Source: Ifrita kowaldi
Taxonomy: Eukaryota; Chordata; Aves; Passeriformes; Cinclosomatidae
DNA length: 64,000 bases
Assembly: GCA_013398055.1 (NCBI GenBank)
Contig: VZRS01012430.1
Location: 20,869 to 84,868, forward strand
Direction: 5' to 3'
The first letter of the stretch is position 1. Every line of letters begins with the position of its first letter. Positions 51,297-63,754 of the stretch are shown here, one piece after another. Under the pieces are notes generated by a model that was not told the origin of the DNA, ran no database searches, and saw only the letters and a program-made list of their open reading frames with translations. The translations under genes were made by a program, and so were the position numbers.

Positions 51297-54200
51297 TCAG
51301 CTGATGAACTTACGTGGTACAAAGCCCGAGTAGAAAGGTTTGAGTCCAGCACGGCTGTAAATTTTGGTGTCTGGCCAGTGTGTCCGGGGAAATCTCGTGC
51401 CCAAGGTATAAGGTGGATTTCTCTCCAAAAGCTGGAAAACAAAATGAAAAAACCCACAACAACATGGAAAGGTTTATTTTAAAACATACTATTTTTACCA
51501 AAGTCATGTGCTTTGACTCTGCATTATATAAAATATTTAAGCCAACATAAAGCAATTCTCTTTCCAGTCCTGCTTTCTTCTAATTAAGAGCTACATCGCA
51601 TTGTCCCTTTTCCCACTCCATAGATTTATCTCCTGGCAGGTGTTGGCAGCAGTCCCTGCCACCTCATCCTGCGTGCCCACAGCATGGCCCAGGTGCTGTC
51701 CTTGGGATCCCTGCAGTCCAGGCTGCAGAGGTTTCTTCCCTTGGGGATCACTCCCAAGTTCCAAAGGCCTCATGCTCCCGCTCTGCTGTCCCTGGAGCTG
51801 GGCCTGCTCCTGTGCTGTGGCTGTGTTTGGGTTTGACACCCTTTGTGTTTCCATGACTCCCACCAACAGGAATAGCCTGAAATTCCCAGGCCAGGAGGAA
51901 CGGGAAGGCTTAGGCAGCGTTAACTGAAGGAAGAGTGTAAATCATCTCCTGGAAGCGTCCCTGCCCTCCAAGGCCGGATGCAGGCAGGGGGCTGGGCACC
52001 AGGGTGGGTGTCACAGCTGGGTGCCACAGCTCTGCAGCCACAGAACCCCTGAAAGTGTCCCTGGAGCTGTGCCTGGGATGTGGAGAGGGGCTGTGGGTCA
52101 CGGAGCCCAGCACACCGTGGGGCATGGAGCCCTTTGTGAGTGGGACGGAGCCCGGGCTGTGGCTCCTCGAGAGGATTTTTGCTTTGCCTGCTGCAGGCAG
52201 TGAGCAGCGATCCATGGCACATCTGTAACCGAGGACAACAAAGATTTAGGGCAGGAGATTAGTGGCTTGAAGTCAGAAGCCATCTTAGCTAGAAACGTGG
52301 TGTGATTCTCCCATCAGTGAGGCTGCTCCTCCGGTGCTGCCGAGCCCTGCGAGCAGACAGACACCTCCCTGGCTGATTCACGGCAAGGCAGGCGTTTCTG
52401 AAGGCATCGGGGGCAGAAAGGCTTGGCAAACAGCACACTCAGGGATAAATGCCCGGGTTTTGTTCTGTTTGCTCCATTTCAATTCCTATTCACTGCAGCA
52501 GCGAAGGAGAAGGAAGCCAGCGCAGGGAAATGCATTTCATCCAAAGCACAACGTTGCTCTGCTGCTCTCCCCGCTGACTCATTTCTTTCCAGCTGATTTC
52601 TCTGAGCTGGGAATCCTCAATCTCGGATGTTTGTCCTACATCAGCCCCAGAAGCTCGGGGATGAAGGCACGGCAGTGGGTCCTGGGGAGCGGGAAGGGCT
52701 GGGATGCTGCAGCCTGCATTTAATGAGCTGGTCCACAGGACCAGCGAGGCTGCTGCATCCCGGAGATCTCGCTGCATCCCGGGCATCTCGCTGCATCCAG
52801 GGATCTCACGCCATCCTGGGGGCAGGGAGGGATGTGTAGCTCTGAATGCAAACTATCAGCTGCTGCGGGAGGGATCCCGTTTTCCCGTGCCGGAGGATTA
52901 TGTGTCATTGTATGGGAGCTCTTACAGCAAGGGGACAACAGTTTTTCAGGAGGGATATTTCTGCATCCTTCCCAAAAGGAGGAGAAAGTAGATCGAGATC
53001 CCTTTAAGACAAACTGTGTTAGGAAAGGGAAAAGCCTTACAACCAATTAAAAGGAAGACGTATCACAGGAAGCCATCCAGCACTGCCAACCAGACAGAGG
53101 AGATGTATTCCATACGGGAAGTGCAGATAGTTGCATCCTGTATTTCTGCACTCAGAGCAACGTTTTTAACAGCCACTCTTGACCCAGCCCTCAGTAGATT
53201 TGCTTAATCCTTTTATGAACTCATTTATCCTCCCTTAATGTCCCAAGGAAACAAGTTATAGAATTTAATCGTGATTTTTTCAACGTTACCCGACAGCGTT
53301 TGATTTTGCTTGTACTTGTACCCCAGTTCTAATCCTACCACTGAAAATCCAGGTGGATCAGCATCAGCATTATGCACATTCTTATTTCAATAATCTATAA
53401 TCTATAATCTACCTGGCGTCGGTCAAATTCCTTCATGGCTTTCTTCACAGACAGGATGTAGTTCATGCCAACGTTGTCAATGGCACAGGGGATGAATCCA
53501 GTGTACCCTTTGGATGGAGGCAAGAAAGAACATTTTCTGCTTGAGAACACACATTGATCATCTAAAGATCAACCACTCTCAGAGTGGAGGAGCCTGGGAT
53601 GAATATAAAACCTTAAAGTACAGGAAGGAAAAATTAATCCGTTTAAATTGTAAAATTAACTCTTACACGTGGGGTATCTTCTCTGAAAGAGATGTTTTTT
53701 CCTTATGATTCCCAAGGAAAACTCAGTGGCCTGAGCTGGTTTTTGTTGGTCTCCATATGGTATGGAAGAACCATTTCATTTTCTTAGTCTTTTTTTTTAC
53801 TTCCACAGCTCTTTCACGTTCTCTCCCAATTTAATACACATTCAGGGGCTAACAACAAGCTATCCAACCTTTTTTCCTCATCTGCTCTGCCCATCCAACA
53901 AATTCCCACAACAGAAAATTTATGAAGTCTAAAACTACATAAAACCTAGCGAGGTAGAACTGAAAAGCAGCCCAAACTCCCTCTTTCCAAAGGAAAGCTT
54001 TGGAGAGAGGAATTTGTCTTCTTCATCCTAAAGCACGGACTCTCTCTCCTTTTAACTGCAATATTGTGATCCCTGTATTCCCGTGAGCCACTGCAGAGTG
54101 AAGGATCCAACCCTCGGGAGTCGGATCCTTGAGGGAGGAGCTCAGGATCACCTGTCACAGTTCTCCTGCTGCTTCTCTCAGAGCAAGTGGGGAGGTCACA

Positions 54201-57200
54201 GCACACCCCTTGTAGGACAGGGTTTATACCTCTGTGGTGCTGCCACACACCCCTGTGTGTGGATTTGGTGATTCAGGAAAACATCTGATTTCTAGGAGAT
54301 GAATAACCACCCCAGCGGGGTGGGGCAGAGCCCAAGGCCCAGCTCTCCTCACCCTCTGGAGCTTGGCCCCACAGCTGCAGGGAACCAAGGTGGTTCCTGA
54401 ATCCCTCCCAGTGCCCACGGGCACAGAGTGACATCCACAGGATGACAACATCCCCAAGAAACGCCCTTGCAGGGAGAGGAGCAGGGATGTTTTCCATCCC
54501 AAACAAGCTGGAGCCACTGGGAAACACCTCTGAGGTTTTCCCGTGGGAGAGGAGGGTCACGGCATTTCTTCAGAGGTGGCCTCGTGCTGCTCGTGCCCTC
54601 CCTCCCTGTGTTTTACCGAAAATGGCTTTCTGTAGGATGGCATTGGGGACAGGCAGCACTGGCAAGGTGTCATCTGCTGTGGCCCCTCCTGGCAGTGCCA
54701 CACCTCCGGTTTGGAGCTGCTTAAAACAAAAGGAGAAATAAAACAAAACACCAGTAAAACCCGCTTCTTCCCTTGGCCCCAGTGCTTAAAGCACTGCCAG
54801 GAGCTGGGAATGGGAACTGCCATTTCCAGTTCTGCCCAGCTTTACACCAAGAGCTGCCCCAGAGACTTCTGGGGAAGTCAAATTACGAGATGAGCAAGTA
54901 GCAGACCTTGAAGTGGTTTGCAAAATCCCCATGGAGAACAAGGGGAGCTTTGGGCACTGTGCAAATCTGTTCCTGAGGGCAAGGAGCAGGAATGCCCCTT
55001 CTTGGGATTTACATCCAAACCAGCTTTTGACTCCATGCGTCAAAGCTCTAATCTCTGCCTTCAGAGGATTTGCAGAGCCATGGCTGCAGGAACGTGACAA
55101 AGGCTGTTGCTGGCTCCAGAGAAAAGAAAAGGGTTTTTAAAAAAATAATAAATATAATAATTTTTAAAAAATAATTTGAAAACATAAAACATGTTGGTCT
55201 GGAGTGATACTGGCTGTGCTGTGCTGAACAGCCCCCAGCTCCACAGGCAAATCCCAGTACTGGTGTTTAAATGAGGGGTGACGATGGTGGGAAATTCAGG
55301 TGGGGGGAGATACAGGGTCAGAAATGTAACCACAGGTGCTGGGAGTGCTCTCTTTTGGGGAGGAGGAGGAGGAGGAGAAAAAGGCAGAGAAGGAGGAAGA
55401 AGAAGAGGAGGAAGAGGCAGCCTCAGGGCTCCAAGGACACCCCAAGGAAGCACAAGCCTGGCTGCCCAGCACAGCGTAACACAACTTTAGGGACTGGAAT
55501 TGAAGCCAAACCCATCCAAATGAGAAGTTAAGCCTTTTTGATTGGGAAGCGTAATTAACAACTAAAACCATTTCCTGAAGCTGGAGTAGATTTGCTACTC
55601 CTGGAAACATTTGTGTGCCTGCTCTTTCTCTACACCACACTCTTAACTTCGTGCCCTTGCCATCCACACCCGAGTGAAATTCCCTGCTCACCCCAATCCC
55701 CACTCACCGTTTTGCTCCCTCCACAGTTACACTGGCAGCTTCCAGGTGCTTTCCCCAGGCAGGAGGCCAGGGCAGGCTTGGCCACCTCCCTCTCCAGCTC
55801 CTCGGCCGCGGGGTGCAGGGCGAGCCCCCGGAGCGGCTCCTGGGGCAGCCAGGTCTGCCGGGTGCCGGGCGCGGCCGTGTCCGGGGGGCTCCGCCAGTGC
55901 GTGGGCACCACGTGGGTCATCATGGGCTCCTCCAGAGCTGGAGTGACCACGGGCTGTGGCCCGAGGGGCATTTCAGGAACGCTGTGGATGGGCTGGAAGG
56001 TGACATACCCTGAAGGACAGACACTGAGTTAGGGGGTGGGAGCGGCCCGAAGAGGATGAGGGATTCCCATTATTCCCTCTGGGGGATTGGGAAGGAGCCT
56101 GGAGGTCGGTGGGGTAGAATGAGAATAGCTCGAGTTGGAAGAGACCTCAAGGATCCACTCCGTGCACATCCCATGGCTGCGCCATCAGCCCCATCGACAA
56201 ACTGACCTGCACAGAAAACCTGCACCAATCCGAGTTAAATAATCACAGAATCACCAAGTTGGAAGAGACCTTCAAGATCATCGAGTCCAACCCATGTCCC
56301 AACACCTCAACTAAACTAAACCATGGCACCATTGGAGTGCCACATCCAATCTCTTTTTAAACACGTCCATCTATTCCTACTGTCACCTAAATGGTAAAAC
56401 AGCACCAGCCAAGTTAAAAAGCAGTAAAGGGGAAAAAAATCCTCAATCCTTAACTCCACGTGGCTGTGTCTGTCCGCCCCAAACAGAGCCCCCTCCAAGG
56501 AATTCTTGCTCTGGCATCGTTGCTGCTCATCGAGGAAAGGATCTGCTGTAACACTGGCTGGAAAAAATTCATCTTTCATCCAGCCAAATGCTCAATATCT
56601 CCACTGTGAACCGGGGACAGAGCCCTGTGATTTGAGACTTCACAGGGACAGCTGAGCTTGGCAGCTTTTGTCTGATTTCCCCTTAAAGATCCCCTGTGCC
56701 GTGGCTCCCCAAGTGCCCCAGCCCCCTGTGGCTCAGGCTCTTTCTCTTCCTCTGTGCCAGCAGTGAAGCCCATTTTTCCCTCCTCTGTGGCTCCAGACAA
56801 GGATCACTCCTCCACCCCACAGCCACCTTTTCCTTCTTGGAAAACTGTTCCTATGTCAGCCTTGTCTTTTTAAAAACAAACCGAATTCCTTCCATTTTTG
56901 TGCTCATAGGTCGTTTCTTTTCCACCCTCTGGTCATTACAGCCTTCCTCGGAGCTCCCCGTGGGAGCACATCTGCATCCCAGGGCTGAGCCTGTGGGATG
57001 AGGCACCGTCTTCCAGCAGAGGCTCCATCTGCAGACAGTCCGTTCATCTGCAGTGCTGGGTTAGTGTGGGACTCGATCTCAGAGGTTTTTTCCAAGCTGA
57101 ATGAGTCCATGATTTCTGCAAATCTGCAGAAATCAGCAAAATCTGCTCATTTTCTGCACGAGTATAAACTTGTGGTGGGCATTTAGGTTTGCAATCTGCC

Positions 57201-60200
57201 CAGAATTACAGAATAAAGTGTATGTATTCTGCATATAACTTTGTGAAGTATATAAAATATGCTCTGTGCAACTGAATTATCAAGTGCCCAGGCTGGCAAC
57301 AAAATAAAGAAAAATCCTTGATTAAAATGATTCTTCAATCCAGAGTGAAAATTTTAAAGCAGGTTTATTTTTTACGTCATTATTAATGAGAATGTTGCAT
57401 CCACTCTCTCCTACAAACCAAAGGAAAAGGAAACTTGGGTTGTTCTGTACTTGAGAAATCCCTATGAGCTCCTTTTTATGACCCTGGGATTTGCAAACTG
57501 ATTGATTCTGAAAGGCTGCACAGTGAGGCACTGTGAAATGAAAAGCCAGGAGAGCACGGTGATTTTGATTTGAGTAAACATCCTCATTTTCAGGTCGGGT
57601 TCCTGGGGAGCCCACAACCAGTTCCAGCATGGATGATGGATAATTCAGCACATCCCTGGCTGATCTCATGGAATCACAGAATATCCTGAGCTGGAAGGGA
57701 CCCACCAGGATCATCCAGTCCAACCCCAGCCCTGCACAGACACCCCAACAACCCCACCCTGGGCATCCCTGGCAGCGCTGTCCAAGCCCTCCTGGAGCTC
57801 TGGCAGCCTCGGGGCCGTGCCCATTCCCTGGGCAGCCTGGGCAGTGCCCAGCACCCTCTGGGGGAAGAACCTTTCCCTGATCTCCAGCCTAAATCCCCCC
57901 TGACACAGCTCCAGTCGTTCCCTGGGTCCTGTCATTGGTCACCAGAAGGAAGAGATCCCCCAAAGCAGAGCCTGATTTCACTTCCAGCAAGAAAACAAAT
58001 GGGATTGAACTGATAGAAACCAGCAAAGTACTTGGTGCCCATCAATGAGGCTTTATCAAAGCCAGACCTTGAGAAAAAAATCTTGAGACCGAGTTTGCCA
58101 AAGGCAGCCACGGGCCCGACACTGCCATGAGCTCTTGGATGTCCATCACATAAAACACCCAGAAGGACACCAGGCAGCACCTGGGGAGGGTTTCAGGGAT
58201 TGCACGGGGCCAGCTGGGCAGCAGGAGCTGTTGGGGACCTCGTCAGCACAGCCAGGGGTGGCTCCCCATGGCCACGTTCTTCAGGAGCTCAGCAACGAGC
58301 AGCGAACGTGGGCTCTGGCATTGGCAGCCAGGAGAGAACCAGAATAATGAGAGAGCAGCTCGGCCAGCTGGTTAGTTGGGCCTGTCCAAGCTCTGTGTCA
58401 GTCCAAGGAGATGCAAATGCAAATCTCCAGGAATGAAGCCTGTAAACAGCACCTGTGTAGTGCAGGCCTGGATCCTGGAAAACAGGGCCAGCAGGAGCAG
58501 AGAGGCCCAAAGTTTGCAAGAAGCTGCACGGCGCAAATTCCCCGTGAGAAATGAGAAAGAAACATTTTGGTGTGGCCATTCCCAGGGAAATAAAGACCCA
58601 AATCCCATATGGGCACTTTATCCTGGAGGAAACTCACTCCCACTGCCCAGGGTGTCCACACGGCTCAGTCACGGGGTGGGACGTGGCAAATGTCCCCAAA
58701 GGATGGCACATCCCCGAGGGGCTGATCAGGGTCACGGGGCAGCTCTGCTGTGCCTGGTTTGGGCTGCTCAGCAGGGACCAGGAGCTCTGCCCAAAGGGCT
58801 GGGACCTGGTAAGAGATTCCTGCAAATTCCCAGTGCTGGGAATCCACACGGGCCTGTCTCTGATGGAGGAGATGGAGCCTGCTAGCAAAGCGGGGAAGGG
58901 AAAGAAAGGGAAACAATGGAAAGGGAAAGCACAGGAGTCCTTCTGCTGAGCTGAGGAGGAGCAGCAAGAAGCAAAATCAATCCCAAGCTGTCAGAGCTCA
59001 GAGCTGAGCGAGCTCTGCACCGGGCAGGTGAGCCAGGAAAGGATCTCAGGTAGGACACCAGACCTTCCCCAGGAAGATGGATTTTAGCCTGTGGAATTGT
59101 GCTGGGTTTGACTGGGATAGAGGTCATTTTCTTTGCAGCAGCTAATACAGGCCATGCTTGGGATTTGTGAGCGAGCAGCTGTGTGGGGTTTAGTTGCCAG
59201 CCAGGGTTAAACCACAACAGGAATTCTGGCAGAATCAGGGAGTGAGTTCATAACATGCCATAAAATCACTTATCTTCATCTAACTGAAGATAACCTGGGA
59301 ACTCAAACACTCCTGTCCACAACACGAGAATCCCAATCCTCATGAGCTGAGGCCGAGAGCTCCAACTCCTCACTCTGCTGCTCTCCAGGTGTCAGTGCTC
59401 CTGCACCAGAGCTGGGATTGCTCCGAGGAAAAGATCCCATTTCACCCAGCAGCCTACCAAGGACGGGTGGGCCCGGACCCCACCGCTGCTAATTAACCCT
59501 GTGCTCATTAGCAGGGGCCATTTGCTCACCTGGATGCTCGATGTGGTAATGGAGCTCGAGGAGGTTTTCCTTGTTGTCCAGTGGTGCCAGCACAGAGCGA
59601 TGGCTCTTGCTGACAGTGGGATCCATCAGCACATCGTGGGTGGTTCTGCCATAGGTCTTCCCAAACCTGAAGGTGAACTGAGGGACGTAGCCCCCATAGC
59701 TGAGGAGGAAACCGAAACGGAGCCGTCACCGAGATGGCAGCGATGGGATGATCATGGAATCCCGGACTGGTTTGGGCTGGAAGGGACCTTAAAGCCCATC
59801 CAATGCCCCCCCTGCCATGGGCAGGGACACCTTCCACTGTCCCAGGCTGCTCCAAGCCCCAGTGTCCAGCCTGGCCTTGGGCACTGCCAGGGATCCAGGG
59901 GCAGCCCCAGCTGCTCTGGGCACCCTGTGCCAGGGCCTGCCCACCCTCCCAGGGAACAATTCCTGCCTAATATCCCATCCATCCCTGCCCTCTGGCAGTG
60001 CAAATCTGCTGCAGGGCTCTTGTACCCTGGAAAGGCCCTGTCCAGGAGCCCAGGGAAGGTGATGGATGGGATGTGAGCCTGGGTGGAGCAGCAGGGCTGG
60101 GGGAGAGCCGAGACCACACGTGTGGTTACACAGGAGGCCAGGAGGGAGTGTCTGTGTTTCACGTGCGTGTTCTCATCTGGCAGCATGAAAACTGGCTCAG

Positions 60201-63183
60201 TTCACAGGCGTGTACAGGCACAGGCCTTTGGTTCGTGGAGAAACACAGGATGAGGTCAGGGAGCGGCACCTGTGCATGGGAAACTCCCAGCACAGCCTGC
60301 AGTGGCTTTGGCAGCACCAACATCCACAATCCCCCAGTTAAAATATCATTCCCAGTTCAACGTGTCCCAGTTTAAACTTTGCAGTGCCTCTCTGCTCTGG
60401 CACCCAGTGAGTAACTGAGAAAATCCCAGGGTCTCTTGTTCAGTATTGAAACTCAGAAATCGGAAAAATTCCTCACTTGCACCCTCCTCTCTCTGCTCAC
60501 AGCAAAGAATGGGCTGGGCTGATGAGCCCACCCAGGCACTGCCTGGCACAGGGCAGGCACAGCGAACGTGGTCAGCCCCAGGAACAAACACAGCTCTGGT
60601 TTTTTGGGATCTCTCTGCTGCCCAAGCCCAGGGATGGGCACTGTGACTGTTGGTGGCCGAGGGCAGGGCAGGTGCTGCAGCTCTGGCTCTGCTCCGAGCC
60701 ACCACGAGAAACTCGAGCTGCTCCAGTCTCAGATTTCCTAACGGTGATGTTATTCCAGGTAGAGCTGCCAGTTGCAAGGGACAGACAGAAATATTCCATC
60801 AATGAGTGCAGCGTGGATCCGGGGATAAAGCCAGATGATGCATGAGGATCATAAGATGATGAGTAAGTACTTTCCCTTCCAAATAGTTTAAACAACAGCG
60901 AGCAGAGCCGTGCATTTACTCTTGGCAGGTTTCCCCTCTCTGCATGCAGGATTCCTCCCTGGCAGCTCGGCGGCTCATCCCCAGGGATTCTCAATGAGTC
61001 TTGCAACACAGGGAAGCAACACCAGGATGATAAAACTGAGCGAGGGCACAGATGACACAGCCCAAATAATTACAGGATGGCTGGAGGGATTTTGATCAGG
61101 GACCAATTGATGGTTGGGCTGAGAAAGGGCTCCGTGAGGCTGCGATTAAACACGAGGTCAGCTGAGGGAGTCAGTCTGGGTGCACAGGAAGGGATCTGCC
61201 ATGGAGGGAGCCACGAGTGCTGCTGGTGAAAGCCTGGGGGAGGGACCAGCCTCAGCAGGGCTGTTTGTGCCCCTGTGCTGGGGTGCTGATCCCTTTTGGG
61301 GATCCCTCTCTGGGGGTTCAGGCTGGCGAGCACCAAAAACCCGCTCGCCCGAGGCTGAGCCCAGCTCACCCTGCCCTTGCTCAGCCCTATCTCCTCCATC
61401 TCCACTCCCAGGCTGCCACCCAAACCTGCTCTGCCTCCCTGGTCTCCAGCAAAGCCTTGGCCCTGGGCCCATCCTCACTTGTCTCCAAACCCTTCCCAGC
61501 TGCACAGAGCCAGGACAGGGCTGTGCCCAGTGCCCAGGATTCAGGGACTGACCCCTTCTCTGCCTGCCCAGAGCTTCCCAAGCCATCCCACTAGCTGGGT
61601 TTAGGCTTCCCAGTGCTCTTGAGCACTGTGGTGGCTTTTCAGCCTCCTGCTGTGACCATGGCCTGGCCTGGCTGACAACAACGTGCCTTGGTGCTCTCGT
61701 GGTGTTTGTAGGCTCGCTGGCACAGGCGGGCGCAGCACATGGGACACCTGGTGACATCCTGGTGACATCCTGGACACAAACCCTCCTCCCGCGACACCCC
61801 AGGGCAGGGCTCTGCTGGTGATGCCCTTCAGGCAGCTCCTGCTCGCCCTCGGCCACCCAAAGCAGACACAAAGCAGCGCCCTCAGCACCCAGGGGGGCTC
61901 AGGGGCTGCCCCGAGCCTGCACAGCACCAAGAAATGCAGCGGCAGAATTCGGTTCCTCCTCCGCCTCCAGAGGTCAAAGCAGCTGCGGAGAGGAGCAGCC
62001 CCAGCTGCTGTGTCCATACCGGGAGCTGCTCCTGAGGGAGCTGCAGGCAGGCAGGGGGGAGCGAGGGGAGGTGTTGAGGCTTTTGGGGCTGCAATTCCAG
62101 CCGCGGCTCCCTCCTTGCTGTCCCTCGTCATTCCCAAGCTGCTGCCAGCACGGCTGGGGCAGCACGCACGGAATGTCACATCAGATGGCCACAGCAACGC
62201 AAAAATGGGTTTAAAACCCCCAGCCTCAGAGCTTTTGCAAGTGGGAAGGTACAGAGATCAGTAATGGAAAATGCTGCCTGTCGCTGGGATGGGAAGGGCT
62301 GGTTCGGTCGTCACTGCAGGAGCAGCCTTGGGGGAAACCTGCTCCACCCTCTCCCTGAGGCCGGGATCTGCCCCCGCTGTTCCTGCCCCGCGGCCACGGG
62401 ACACGGCTGGCATTCCCTGTGCCAGGGCTCACTGCCCACCTCAGCCTGGGCTAATCCAAGGGATTCTGTACCCATGGGCACCACCCAGCCCTTCCCACCC
62501 CTTTTTACACACCCAGAGCAGGTCTCACCCCGCACACGACTTCTTAATTCACAGCAATTCCCTTATTCCTCCCATTCGTATCTTACCTTCTCCCCTGTAA
62601 ATCATTGCCTCGTATCCAGAGTTTCTTCTTTCCAAGCCTTTAGAGGAGAGTGTCACAAAAAGCTTTGGAAAGAAATCCAGCTACTTGTGGAGTAGGTCAC
62701 CAGACTTCCCAGTCCCTGACCCAGCAGCAGGATGGGGCTCCAGCCCAGTGACCAGAGGGTGTCACATCTGCACAATCATCTACTCAAAGGAGACTTCCAA
62801 AAATCCTTGATGCAAATATTAGGACAGTTTGGAAGCCAAACCCTGCCCAGTAGCTCTGGTGACATTTGGCAGCTTAAAAAAAATGGGAAAAAAGCGGGGG
62901 GGAAAAAGAACAATTTTGGCTTTGCTGTCCACGTGCTGTGGCATGGTCTGTCATTGTACCCTTCTGTAAGGTGCTGCTTCTCCTGGAGCTCTGTGTCCTT
63001 CAGAGCACTCTTACACGGAATATTGAATGGTGTTTTTAAGAAAACCCAAAACATCACGAGTCATGAATACTCCCCGATCCCAAGCAGAGCTCTTTGCGTT
63101 GGAAATGGATGTTTTGGATGCACTTACCCAGGGATGTGGTAGGGGTTTCGAGGGAAGATGCTGCTTCCCTTGTAGCATGCCAT
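51297..63183 (-). CDS. CIMIP2A: Ciliary microtubule inner protein 2A (FAM166A)
   Basis: Family members line the inside of axonemal doublet microtubules. Exons: 63183-63128, 59699-59530, 56009-55708, 54719-54617, 53507-53413 and 51431 to about 51314 or 51297. All junctions are canonical and in phase. The start (ATCACCATGG) has a near-perfect Kozak context. The product carries the family's repeated tubulin-binding motif G-[YF]-x-G-[FY]-[VI]-P: IPGYGGYVPQ (about 17-26), GYTGFIP (about 211-217) and FYSGFVP (about 275-281). Also seen are KTYGRTTHDVL (exon 2) and RTHWPDTKIY (exon 6). The exon 3 middle part is Pro-rich and diverged. Exon 6 contains a strong GTAAGT donor just after FVP, where human continues into a last exon. 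Reading through instead gives RKFIS and a stop at 51297 (286 aa). I could not find the last exon, so the C terminus is uncertain. FAM166B is excluded by the exon 6 sequence and the TUBB4B neighbourhood. Confidence 0.9.
52748..52815 (+). repeat. About 20-bp tandem repeat in the CIMIP2A intron 5
   Basis: Three to four diverged copies of 'ctgcatcccgg(g)catctcg', ending 'cgccatcctgggggcag'. Non-coding. Confidence 0.65.
55352..55425 (+). repeat. Purine-only (GGA/GAA) tract in the CIMIP2A intron 3
   Basis: About 70 bases of almost pure purine on the plus strand (ggaggaggaggaggagg, then gaggaagaagaagagg). It lies between CIMIP2A exons 3 and 4. On the transcribed strand of CIMIP2A it is a pyrimidine tract in the RNA, far from either splice site. 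Confidence 0.75.
56112..56400 (-). mobile_element. CR1 LINE fragments, older subfamily
   Basis: Two abutting 3'-end-like segments: 'gagttggaagagacctcaag' and 'aatcacagaatcaccaagtt' with 'ggaagagaccttcaagatca'. They continue into 'ccatggcaccattggagtgc' and 'cacgtccatctattcctact'. The wording differs from the common tail, so it is a different CR1 subfamily. In CIMIP2A intron 2. Confidence 0.75.
57665..57935 (-). mobile_element. CR1 LINE 3' fragment, another subfamily
   Basis: 'ggaatcacagaatatcctga', 'aagggacccaccaggatcat', 'cctgggcatccctggcagcg' and 'gggaagaacctttccctgat' are the CR1-type tail of a distinct subfamily, minus orientation. In CIMIP2A intron 2. Confidence 0.85.
59095..59222 (+). 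mobile_element. Probable endogenous retrovirus LTR fragment
   Basis: 'gtgctgggtttgactgggat', 'agaggtcattttctttgcag', 'ggatttgtgagcgagcagct' and 'gccagccagggttaaaccac' resemble the 5' part of the common avian ERV LTR that begins tgctggg…atagagttaattttctt. Only about 130 bases are left and no internal viral gene is present. Assignment is from memory of the LTR pattern. Confidence 0.5.
59753..60000 (-). mobile_element. CR1 LINE 3' fragment
   Basis: 'tcatggaatcccggactggt', 'gggacaccttccactgtccc' and 'cctcccagggaacaattcct' form a well-preserved tail in minus orientation. In CIMIP2A intron 1, just upstream of exon 2. Confidence 0.9.
60001..63127 (-). other. CIMIP2A: CIMIP2A intron 1, distal part
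   Basis: About 3.1 kb of intron without recognisable exons. Several long GC-rich frames at 61.1-62.2 kb lack splice support and known-family similarity. Confidence 0.5.
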
Positions 63184-63754
63184 GGTGATGTTACAGCTCG
63201 TGGTGGGGAGGGGGGGAGGAGAGGCAGCTCAGTGCGGTCACCAGGGGAGCCTCTGTGATGTCAGCCCCCGACAGGTTCCATCTGCAGCACAAAACCCCTC
63301 AGCTTCTCCTGGACACAGCTCTTTCTTTCCCCACCTGGAAGTTCTGGACGAGCACAGGAATTTTACAGCGTTTGTCAGGCTTCCTGAGGGCTCCCAGCCC
63401 CGGAGACAGCGGTGCCAGATGTTCCCCATGAGTGGCCCCAGCACAAACACCATGGATGTGTCCGTGGTCCACATCCAGCACCAGCGCTCAGGAGAGCCTG
63501 GCTGTGCCTGCCTGCTCAGGCCTCGTGCTCCTGCTTCCAGCAGGGAAAGCTCGAGGCTCAGGGGTTCCCTGGGCTCAGCCCCCCCTCCTCTCCCTGCTCC
63601 TCTCTGCCCAGCTGTCCAGGGTGGGATGATCCTTCACTGCCGGATTCCTGTAGGATGAAGCTTGTTCCCATTCCCAACACCACGTGGCCACGTTTCCTTG
63701 CAGGTGCTGGGTTCTCCCTGCCCAGAGCAGGAGCTCCTGTTTGCTGAACTGCCC
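63184..63754. other. Upstream flank of CIMIP2A
   Basis: Presumed promoter region of CIMIP2A. It is GC-rich with G-runs at 63205-63220. No gene is recognisable and no promoter element can be assigned with confidence. Confidence 0.35.

Noticed and set aside
63236..63250. Possible RFX X-box (gtcaccaggggagc) upstream of the ciliary gene CIMIP2A
   Set aside because: Only the first half-site fits the consensus and the second half is poor. It is too weak to annotate without a motif scan.
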